NCBI GenBank assembly: GCA_023437865.1
Contig: JAEZFE010000010.1
Coordinates: 1-5,474 of the forward strand
Origin: Pseudomonadota bacterium
Lineage (GTDB): Bacteria > Pseudomonadota > Alphaproteobacteria > Rhodospirillales > Magnetospirillaceae
Length of the DNA stretch: 5,474 nucleotides
Reading direction: 5' to 3'
The notes below the pieces were generated by a model, which worked only from the letters and a program-made list of their open reading frames with translations, searched no databases and had not been told where the DNA came from. This document shows, piece by piece, positions 1 through 5,014 of the stretch; within the stretch, counting starts at the first letter, position 1, and each line of letters starts with the position of its first letter. A program made the position numbers and the translations under genes.

Positions 1-3000
1 GTAGAGCACAGGGCGGTAGGTGATTCCCGCCATGCCCGCAAATTCAATCTTGTCGCCGCCGGTGGCAAAGCCCGTGATCGTGTCGTAGGCGGTGGTCGTG
101 GAATCACTGGCGCCGGTATAGCGGTAAACATCGTTTCCCGCACCGCCGGTCAGACTGTCGGCCCCGGCATTGCCCTGGATCACGTCGTTGCTGCTGCCGC
201 CGACGAGCACGTCGTTGCCATCCGTGCCGATAAGGCTGCTGCCTATGCTGCTCGACACGGACACAGAAGCGGTGCCATTGGTAAACTGGTTGTAGCCGTT
301 GGCGCTGCTCTTGTAGGTCCAACCCGCGCCCAGATCCACGGTGTCGTCAGTGCCGCCCGCGATGGTCACGGTACCGCCCATGGCATTGATCTGCGCAGCG
401 CTGATGGTCAGATTGACCGCCGCACCGCTCAGGTCGATGACTTCGACGTTCTGGATGGTGGTCGAGGCGCCCAGGTCCACCGCGCCGGCGGTATTGACCT
501 TCAGCGTGTCCGTGCCCGCGCCACCATCGAAATTGGTGTAGGGGTTATAGACGAGGACGTCGTCGCCGTCTCCGCCTTCGATCACATCCTCTAGACCCGA
601 GGTCGAGCCGCCACCATCCAGGTAGTCGTTGCCGGCACCGCCCGACAGGGTCTCCTGGCCGGTTCCGCCGTACATGGTGTCCGCCATGGCGGAACCCTGG
701 ACCTTCTCGATATTGGTCAGGGTGTCGTCGCCGCCCCAGTTGTCGCGCACATGCCCTGCCGCCACCACGGTCGTTCCGACCGTCTTGGACGAGGCCGAGA
801 GGTTGGCGATGATCCCCGAGGTGCCGGTGGCTTCCGCGTAGGAGGCGACGTCGTTGCCGGCGCCGCCGTCGATGACGTCATTGCCTCGGCCGCCGAAGAT
901 GGTGTTGTTGTCCGAGCCGGCCACAATGGTGTCGTTACCGCCGCCGCCGGAGATCCTGATGATGCCGGTGCCGGCGTTGATGACGTTGGCGAGGCTGTCG
1001 CCGGTCAGGCCGATGATGCCATCGGCATAGGACACCGACAGTTCACCGTCCTTGAAGCCCAGTCTGCCGATTCCCGTCACCGTGTCGGTGCCGTCGGCGG
1101 TTGACGGCGCTATGTCGGCTATGGTCACGGTGAGGCCGCTGGCACTGAATTGGTGGGCCGCCATTGTGCCGAGAAAGGCAACCTTGTCGGAGGCGGTGCC
1201 GGAAAAGGCCTCGCTGAGCGAGGTGGACAGGCCGGCGATGGTCTGGTTGAGGACGGCGGACAACTCGGTGCCCGAGCCCCCAGCCAGGACGATCGCCTTG
1301 CTCTGGTCGCGGGCGGAGGTCACCAGACCCAGCGCGGCGGTGAAGCTTGGGTCCGAGGAGGTGTATCCGGTCAGTTCCGCCAGGGCGTCGCTGATGGCCG
1401 TGTCGCTACCGCTGAACGTATTGCCGTTGGCGGCGATTTTAGTCGCAAGCGTGTTGAAGATGTTTTGCGCGCTGACGGTGATGCCCAGCTTGGCGGCGGC
1501 TATCTGCATGGCGCTGATCGCGGCCATCACCGAGACGCCGGCAGCGTGCACGGCGGGGTTGGTGGTGGGGTCCAGCGTGGACAGGTTCAACCCGGCGGGC
1601 AGGCCCAACGCCGCCAGGGCGCGGTCCTCGCCGCCCAAGGCGATAGCCAGCGTGGTCAGGGGCGTGACCATCGTGCCGGTGCCGCTGCCCTTCAGCTCCA
1701 CCGTCATGGCCTGGCCGGTAGTGGTGTCTGTGCCGTTCCGGGAATAGATGGTGCCGCCAGTTCCCAGCAGCGTGAAATTGCCGTTGGCGTCGGTGGTGGC
1801 GGTATATTCGCCGCTGTCCTGCACCCCGTTATTGTTCATGTCGCGGAACAGTGATGCCCCCGATACCGGGCCATCCACCACGCGGCCTGCAGTGGAGGGA
1901 GGGGGAGGCGGGTCGCTCTTAACTATGGTTGTGTTGTTATTGTTATTTGGGTCGACCGTGGTGTTGGAAGTCGATGAATTGTTGCTCTGGCTGTTTGTGT
2001 TCTGCTGAGTGCCGCTGAGCGGGTTTTGATTACCACTATTGGCTGTGTTGGTGACGATGTTGGTGCCGGTGGCTCCAGTGGTCCCGTTTGGCAGAAAATT
2101 CACTGGGCCATGGTTAGTATTGCCCACAGGCGGGGTGTTGGCTTTCACATCACCCTTTGGCTCTTCACCCTTGGTCTCGCTGGCCTTCGGCAAAGGCTCC
2201 TGCTGCTTGTTCTGCTGCTGCTGCTGCTCCGGTGTCGGCGCCTTCTGCTCGATTCCAGGCTTGGTGTTCCATTCCTGTTGCGGGGGCGGCGGTGCCGGCA
2301 GGTTCTGGGTCGCGCTGCCATAGTTCTGGTTCACATAAGAGGGCGGAACCATCACCGGCGGCGGCGGCGGGGTGGTGTAGCTGAACACCGACACCATGGA
2401 GAAGGGCTGGTTGATGACCGTGGTGCCGGCGCTGTTGGACAGCGACAATTCGCCGATCCTGCCGTCGGGGTCCGGAATCAGCACGATCTCGGTCTGACCC
2501 GTTTCTGAGACCTCACCGCTGGCCGAGGTGCCGCGGATGCCGATCGTCATCACCGGGGTTTTGATCACGGCGGCGTCGGGGCCGATCTTGGCGGTCTGGC
2601 CCGACACGAAGCTGAAGGCGCCCTTGACCACCGACATGGTCGAGGAGCCCTCCTTGGTGTTGGGATCGTACACCAGATCGTCGAGCGTCATGCGGCCCTT
2701 GGAGCCCAGCGAGAACGTCGAGCGGTCGGCGAACACCAGGCCGACGCCGCCGCCGTCGCTCGTCTCCAGCACGTCGCCCTTGTAGACCGGTTGACCCTTG
2801 GCGAGGGTGGTGACGGTGCCATCGGCGTGGCGCACCTTCACGGTGCCGGTCAGCTTGTCGACGAAGCCGATCTCGATCAGGCCCGAGCCGCCATTCACCT
2901 GGGCGAACTGGCCGGCGGCGCGCGGGCCGGCCAGGGTGGTCGCCAGCTCGGGCGAGATGGTGGCGCCCGCGCCGTTGGTCAGCGCCGGCGGATGGTCGGT

Positions 3001-3213
3001 GCGGAAGTAATCGTGAATGAGGACGCGGCTGCCGTCGGCGCCGACCAGTTCAAGATCATTGCCATGGCGCTCGTATTGGGCGTCGAGGAGGAATGTGCCG
3101 CCCGGGACCTGGATCGACGAATGCCCGCCGGCATCGATGACCGTAGGAGCCTTGGCGGCCGCAAGGTTGCCAAGCTCCGCCACCGGAATGTCCGAACCCG
3201 TTCCGCGCGCCAT
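1..3213 (-). CDS. Large FecR-domain/RTX calcium-binding protein, probable type I secreted adhesin (C-terminus outside window)
   Basis: This frame stays open for 1071 codons from ATG 3213 to the window edge. An in-frame TAA nine codons upstream and a G-rich stretch just before the ATG fix the start. No signal peptide or membrane helix is visible, as expected for type I secretion. Residues about 30-75 resemble the BapA prefix-like domain (GNDLELVGADGSRVLIHDYF). Residues about 120-230 are a FecR domain (L..GQPVYKGDVLET, then FADRSTFSLG and TPVMTIGIRGTS). Residues 281-440 are a Pro/Gln/Asn/Thr-rich linker. Residues 443-484 look like an SdrD-B or carboxypeptidase-regulatory segment with a D-x-N-x-N-G-x-x-D-x-G-E calcium loop. 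Residues about 515-690 are Ala/Leu-rich and probably helical. RTX repeats (GGxGxD type) lie at about 756-788, 849-902 and 996-1028. The last visible stretch (GAGNDVYRY, YDTITGF, GGDKIEF) resembles a serralysin-type C-terminal RTX domain, so the true end may be near. The role in adhesion or biofilm is inferred from architecture. Confidence 0.9.
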   Translation of the reverse strand, partial: MARGTGSDIPVAELGNLAAAKAPTVIDAGGHSSIQVPGGTFLLDAQYERHGNDLELVGADGSRVLIHDYFRTDHPPALTNGAGATISPELATTLAGPRAAGQFAQVNGGSGLIEIGFVDKLTGTVKVRHADGTVTTLAKGQPVYKGDVLETSDGGGVGLVFADRSTFSLGSKGRMTLDDLVYDPNTKEGSSTMSVVKGAFSFVSGQTAKIGPDAAVIKTPVMTIGIRGTSASGEVSETGQTEIVLIPDPDGRIGELSLSNSAGTTVINQPFSMVSVFSYTTPPPPPVMVPPSYVNQNYGSATQNLPAPPPPQQEWNTKPGIEQKAPTPEQQQQQNKQQEPLPKASETKGEEPKGDVKANTPPVGNTNHGPVNFLPNGTTGATGTNIVTNTANSGNQNPLSGTQQNTNSQSNNSSTSNTTVDPNNNNNTTIVKSDPPPPPSTAGRVVDGPVSGASLFRDMNNNGVQDSGEYTATTDANGNFTLLGTGGTIYSRNGTDTTTGQAMTVELKGSGTGTMVTPLTTLAIALGGEDRALAALGLPAGLNLSTLDPTTNPAVHAAGVSVMAAISAMQIAAAKLGITVSAQNIFNTLATKIAANGNTFSGSDTAISDALAELTGYTSSDPSFTAALGLVTSARDQSKAIVLAGGSGTELSAVLNQTIAGLSTSLSEAFSGTASDKVAFLGTMAAHQFSASGLTVTIADIAPSTADGTDTVTGIGRLGFKDGELSVSYADGIIGLTGDSLANVINAGTGIIRISGGGGNDTIVAGSDNNTIFGGRGNDVIDGGAGNDVASYAEATGTSGIIANLSASSKTVGTTVVAAGHVRDNWGGDDTLTNIEKVQGSAMADTMYGGTGQETLSGGAGNDYLDGGGSTSGLEDVIEGGDGDDVLVYNPYTNFDGGAGTDTLKVNTAGAVDLGASTTIQNVEVIDLSGAAVNLTISAAQINAMGGTVTIAGGTDDTVDLGAGWTYKSSANGYNQFTNGTASVSVSSSIGSSLIGTDGNDVLVGGSSNDVIQGNAGADSLTGGAGNDVYRYTGASDSTTTAYDTITGFATGGDKIEFAGMAGITYRPVLY
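130..948 (-). repeat. Three blocks of RTX nonapeptide repeats within the large gene
   Basis: Glycine/aspartate nonapeptides of the GGxGxDxxx type occur in three clusters: about 948-850 (GGGGNDTIVAG, GGRGNDVIDGG, GGAGND), about 669-508 (GGAGNDYLDGG, GGDGDDVLVY, GGAGTD) and about 228-130 (GTDGNDVLVGG, NAGADSLTGGAGND). In this family such repeats bind calcium and fold into parallel beta-rolls after export. The stretches between clusters lack the motif and probably form separate beta-rich spacers. Confidence 0.85.
1915..2373 (-). repeat. Low-complexity linker of the FecR/RTX protein, including a (CAG)5 polyglutamine tract
   Basis: This part of the large gene encodes residues 281-433. It begins with a PPPPP run, continues with a Gln-rich stretch including Q330-Q334 made of five consecutive CAG codons (2226-2212), and ends in a strongly Asn/Thr/Ser-rich segment (residues about 405-433) with five consecutive Asn residues. 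Positions about 1915-2150 are visibly more AT-rich than the rest of the window. The segment probably forms a disordered tether between the FecR domain and the calcium-binding part. The reading frame stays intact throughout. Confidence 0.75.
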
Positions 3214-3309
3214 GTTTACCCCCAACCCAAAAACGACTTAGAAATACCACAAAAGAGGGCCGAAAGCCCACATTTGAGTGGTAAGCTGTGTCTATTTTCA
3301 GGGGGCAGA
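3214..3309. promoter_or_regulatory. Divergent intergenic region between the FecR/RTX gene and the SUMF1-type gene
   Basis: These 96 bases must hold the 5' signals of both divergent genes. They are more AT-rich than the flanking genes. A small GGGC-cgaaa-GCCC hairpin sits at 3257-3269. An AGGGGG stretch at about 3300-3305 is a good ribosome binding site for ATG 3310, and GGGGG lies about six bases before the leftward ATG at 3213. TATTTT (3293-3298) is a possible rightward -10 box, but no convincing -35 box is spaced to fit. I could not assign a promoter with confidence in either direction. Confidence 0.45.
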
Positions 3310-4002
3310 ATGCCGCGTTTAACAAGGCAATCCCATCGGGTTAATGCCTTATTTGCAGCAATTACAATCTGTTCACCGGGGCTTGCGGTGGCGGAAGCCG
3401 TGCCCGCTTGCGAAGGCTGTCCCGCCTTTGTTCAACTGCCCGGCGAGGCGCTGCTGATGAGCCGGTCGGAAATCACCTTCGACCAATGGCAGGGCTGCGT
3501 CGCCGCCGGCCGGTGCCAGGGCAAGGATGATCACGGCTGGGGACGGGGCGGGCGGCCGGTCATCAATGTATCGTGGAACGAGGCGCGCGCCTATGCCGAC
3601 TGGCTCTCGGGCAGGAGCGGGCTGTCCTGCCGGCTGCCTACCGAGGCCGAATGGGAGCGCGCCGCCGCCGCCAGAACCGCCACCGCCTATTGGTGGGGCG
3701 ATGCACCGGGTGTCGGCAACGCCAATTGCCGCGATTGCAACGACAAGTCGATCTACGGCAGCACGCCCGCCGGCAGTTTCCCGCCCAATCCATGGGGGCT
3801 GGTGGACATGAACGGCAATGTGTGGGAATGGACCGCCGATTGCTGGCAGGGTGAGGGGAGTTGTGCCCAACGCGTCATCAAGGGTGGTTCGTGGTATTAT
3901 TACTCGCGCAACGCCACAGTCGCTGCCCGTGCCCGTAATGAAGCAGGGCAGGGCAGTTACAATATCGGCATCCGGGTGGTGTGCACGCGCTCGGCTCAGT
4001 GA
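3310..4002 (+). CDS. Exported SUMF1/FGE-fold protein without FGE catalytic cysteines
   Basis: This 230-residue protein starts at ATG 3310 behind an AGGGGG ribosome binding site. The frame is open further upstream, but only as antisense of the neighbouring gene. Residues 1-28 look like a Sec signal peptide: basic MPRLTRQSHR, a hydrophobic core, then a likely cleavage near AVA-EA. The rest matches the formylglycine-generating enzyme/sulfatase-modifying factor fold: INVSWNEARAYADWLS (85-100), CRLPTEAEWERAA (107-119), NPWGLVDMNGNVWEW (160-174), then VIKGGSWYYYSRN and NIGIRVV near the end. True FGEs carry two cysteines just after the GGS motif; here that stretch is YYYSRNATVAAR, so formylglycine formation is unlikely. 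Ten cysteines remain after signal cleavage (34, 37, 63, 69, 107, 140, 143, 178, 185, 225), mostly in close pairs, which suggests disulfides in the periplasm or outside. The fold also serves in ligand binding. Partner and substrate are unknown. The stop overlaps the convergent gene by 7 bp. Confidence 0.9.
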   Translation: MPRLTRQSHRVNALFAAITICSPGLAVAEAVPACEGCPAFVQLPGEALLMSRSEITFDQWQGCVAAGRCQGKDDHGWGRGGRPVINVSWNEARAYADWLSGRSGLSCRLPTEAEWERAAAARTATAYWWGDAPGVGNANCRDCNDKSIYGSTPAGSFPPNPWGLVDMNGNVWEWTADCWQGEGSCAQRVIKGGSWYYYSRNATVAARARNEAGQGSYNIGIRVVCTRSAQ

Positions 4003-4241
4003 TGGGTGTGGCCGTGCTCGCCGCCGCAGTTCTCGTGGTCCTTGGACCAGTTCTGGAACGCCTTGCTCATGATGCCGCGCAGCTCTGACGGTTTGGCGTC
4101 GGGGAAATGGTCGGCCAACATGTCCCACACCTTGCCGTTCTGCAGGAAGTTCTGCCCGAACGTTTCCAGGTCCTTGGCGTTGTCGTGGTCCAGCGACTGA
4201 TAAATGAAGCGGTACAGCTTGTCCGCGGTGGCGTCATCCAT
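3996..4241 (-). CDS. Small soluble protein of unknown function with a His-rich, probably metal-binding C-terminus
   Basis: This 81-residue protein starts at ATG 4241 behind a clear AGGAG ribosome binding site about six bases upstream. The frame extends upstream to another ATG at 4349, but that extension is Ala/Arg-rich, lacks an equivalent ribosome binding site and covers intergenic structure, so I prefer the internal start. Residues 1-68 are mostly polar and probably helical, with regularly spaced aromatic and hydrophobic positions (LYRFIYQSL, FGQNFLQNGKVWDMLADHF, LRGIMSKAFQNW). The tail CGGEHGHTHH combines one Cys, a Glu and four His, a typical zinc, nickel or copper ligand cluster. No signal peptide is visible. 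I do not recognise the family. It lies downstream of the zeta-family gene in the same orientation, 117 bp apart. Its last 7 bases overlap the end of the convergent SUMF1-type gene. Confidence 0.82.
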   Translation of the reverse strand: MDDATADKLYRFIYQSLDHDNAKDLETFGQNFLQNGKVWDMLADHFPDAKPSELRGIMSKAFQNWSKDHENCGGEHGHTHH

Positions 4242-4260
4242 GGCGTTCTCCTGGTGAGTG

Positions 4261-4284
4261 CCGTGCGTCAAGGATGACGCGCGG
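4261..4284. promoter_or_regulatory. Inverted repeat in the leader of the His-tailed gene
   Basis: GCGTCA (4265-4270) and TGACGC (4275-4280) form a perfect 6-bp inverted repeat around AGGA. It extends by three more pairs (CCG at 4261-4263 with CGG at 4282-4284) across one G/T position. It ends 19 bases before the start codon at 4241, just upstream of the ribosome binding site. It could be a repressor operator or an mRNA leader hairpin. No T-tract follows on the minus strand, so it is not an obvious terminator. Confidence 0.4.
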
Positions 4285-4358
4285 GTGCGGCGAGCGGGCG
4301 TTGGCGCTGCGGCCAAGTGTGCGAAGGCCCGCCCGGCAAGGGCGAACATATAGCCAGA

Positions 4359-4688
4359 TTAGCCTTGGCGTTCCAGCAGGGCCTGGCGTTCGAAGCGGGC
4401 GCAGACGTCGCTCAACTCGCCGGGGCTCAGGAAGATGCCGAACCCCATCAGGTCGTTGCGGATTTTCAGCATCAGGAACCCCTCGGTGGCCTTGCTCTCC
4501 ACCTTGGCGAAATCCGCATCCAGCAGCAGCTTCAGGTAATTTTGGTTGTCTTCGTCGGTCAGGTCGCAGGCCCATTCGGCCAGCAGCTTGTTGCGCCGGG
4601 CGCGGACCCAGAACGAGGCCTCGCGGCCGGCGACGAAGGCGGCCTGGCTGGTGCTGCCCTTGGCGTGGAAGGTATCGACGATGGACAT
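4359..4688 (-). CDS. DUF1476 family protein, ATPase inhibitor subunit zeta homologue
   Basis: This 109-residue protein runs from ATG 4688 to TAA 4361-4359. The signature FWVRARRNKLLAEWA (26-40), followed by an acidic DLTDEDNQNYLKLLLDADF segment and a C-terminal helix region (MLKIRNDLMGFGIFLSPGELSDVCARFERQA), matches the DUF1476 family. Characterised members are the alphaproteobacterial zeta subunit, which binds the F1 sector of ATP synthase and blocks ATP hydrolysis through its N-terminal region. The protein has the usual size and no signal peptide, so it should be cytoplasmic. The N-terminal segment (STSQAAFVAGREASF) keeps little of the charged FDEREKAFE-type sequence I associate with canonical zeta, and the Gly-Leu that usually follows the LW motif is missing, so this may be a divergent paralogue. 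No good Shine-Dalgarno sequence precedes the ATG (upstream is CTGCTCCTC), which is unusual beside its well-equipped neighbours. Confidence 0.82.
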   Translation of the reverse strand: MSIVDTFHAKGSTSQAAFVAGREASFWVRARRNKLLAEWACDLTDEDNQNYLKLLLDADFAKVESKATEGFLMLKIRNDLMGFGIFLSPGELSDVCARFERQALLERQG

Positions 4689-4705
4689 GAGGAGCAGACC
4701 GGCGC

Positions 4706-4719
4706 AGTCAAGCGGTCAA
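4706..4719 (-). repeat. Tandem TTGACYGC repeat upstream of the zeta-family gene
   Basis: On the minus strand TTGACCGC is followed directly by TTGACTGC. Each copy begins with a -35-like TTGAC, but no credible -10 box lies 16-18 bases downstream before the start codon at 4688. The repeat could be a regulator half-site pair or chance. Confidence 0.3.
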
Positions 4720-4727
4720 AGCGGCAA

Positions 4728-4755
4728 AGACCCGCCGGCGCAAGCCGGCGGGTCT
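4728..4755 (-). terminator. Strong hairpin after the His-tailed miniprotein gene, probable intrinsic terminator or attenuator
   Basis: AGACCCGCCGGC (4728-4739) and GCCGGCGGGTCT (4744-4755) form a perfect 12-bp, very GC-rich stem around a four-base loop. On the minus strand the stem ends in T and is followed by TTGCCGCTTTG, a poor and broken T-tract. It starts 24 bases after the stop codon of the 44-residue gene, so it is placed as its terminator. The next gene begins only 39 bases further on, leaving little room for a separate promoter. Partial readthrough or RNA end stabilisation is therefore possible. Confidence 0.7.
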
Positions 4756-4779
4756 CGGCGAAACCGGATTGAGGGTGAG

Positions 4780-4914
4780 TTAGTGATGACCGCCGTGGCC
4801 GCCGTGGCCGTGGGCGTCATGGCCGCCCTGCTTGGGCTTCAGCACCGACGTCAGCCCATAGATGACCACACTGCCGACCAGGAACAGCACGAAACCCGAA
4901 AGCACGCCCGGCAT
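4780..4914 (-). CDS. 44-residue single-span membrane miniprotein with a His/Gly-rich tail
   Basis: Reading leftward from ATG 4914 gives 44 codons before TAA 4782-4780. An AAGGAG ribosome binding site seven to eight bases upstream supports translation. Residues about 4-25 (VLSGFVLFLVGSVVIYGLTSVL) form one hydrophobic helix with no charged residue. KPK follows, then a tail GGHDAHGHGGHGGHH with six His and one Asp in 15 residues. By the positive-inside rule the Lys pair puts the tail in the cytoplasm, which is inference. The tail suits binding of zinc, nickel or copper. I do not recognise a named family; small accessory subunits of respiratory complexes have similar size and layout, but nothing in the sequence assigns it to one. 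A candidate promoter lies just upstream and a strong hairpin just downstream, so it may be its own transcription unit. Confidence 0.8.
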   Translation of the reverse strand: MPGVLSGFVLFLVGSVVIYGLTSVLKPKQGGHDAHGHGGHGGHH

Positions 4915-4942
4915 TGACCCTCTCCTTGGCGAAATTTGCATC

Positions 4943-4972
4943 AAAATCGCATGTGGGCGGGCGGTCTGTCAA
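4943..4972 (-). promoter_or_regulatory. Candidate sigma-70-type promoter for the His-tailed miniprotein
   Basis: On the minus strand a perfect TTGACA -35 box (4972-4967) is followed after 18 bases by GATTTT (4948-4943), a weak -10 box matching TATAAT at three positions. Transcription would start near 4936, leaving a leader of about 20 bases with the AAGGAG site and ATG 4914. The -35 match and position are good; the -10 is poor. Confidence 0.45.
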
Positions 4973-4979
4973 TGAGGTG

Positions 4980-4991
4980 GGGTAGCTACCC
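4980..4991. promoter_or_regulatory. 12-bp perfect palindrome GGGTAGCTACCC, possible operator
   Basis: This palindrome lies between the miniprotein and helicase genes, just upstream of the miniprotein's candidate -35 box, where an activator or repressor dimer could act. It is followed by two imperfect 10-bp copies, cgCCATCAGC and gcGCATCAGC (4991-5010), sharing CATCAGC at one helical-turn spacing. Function is inferred from symmetry and position only. Confidence 0.35.
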
Positions 4992-5014
4992 GCCATCAGC
5001 GCGCATCAGCCCTG

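Noticed and set aside
751..1854. Long plus-strand open frames (for example 1052-1747 and 1150-1854)
   Set aside because: They lie antisense to the intact FecR/RTX frame, have low-complexity Gly/Ala/Val/Arg translations with no domain motifs, and arise from high GC content and the regular codon pattern of the real gene.
2212..2226. CTG repeat as a microsatellite or regulatory element
   Set aside because: It is fully explained as five CAG glutamine codons in the linker of the minus-strand gene.
2791..3309. Upstream extension of the SUMF1-type frame (ATG 2791)
   Set aside because: The extra residues are antisense to the FecR domain and would put the clear signal peptide in the middle of the protein; ATG 3310 has its own ribosome binding site.
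3373..4128. 251-codon minus-strand frame opposite the SUMF1-type gene
   Set aside because: Pro/Ala/Gly/Arg-rich antisense shadow without motifs; the plus-strand frame has all the family motifs.
4242..4349. N-terminal extension of the His-tailed gene to ATG 4349
   Set aside because: The added residues are Ala/Arg-rich and the strong AGGAG site fits ATG 4241.
4274..4772. Plus-strand frames over the zeta-family gene
   Set aside because: Antisense to a recognised DUF1476 protein and with no recognisable domain content.
4931..4945. FNR-like half site on the minus strand near the miniprotein start (TTGAT followed by four bases and AT)
   Set aside because: Only one half matches TTGATNNNNATCAA; the other half fails at three of five positions.
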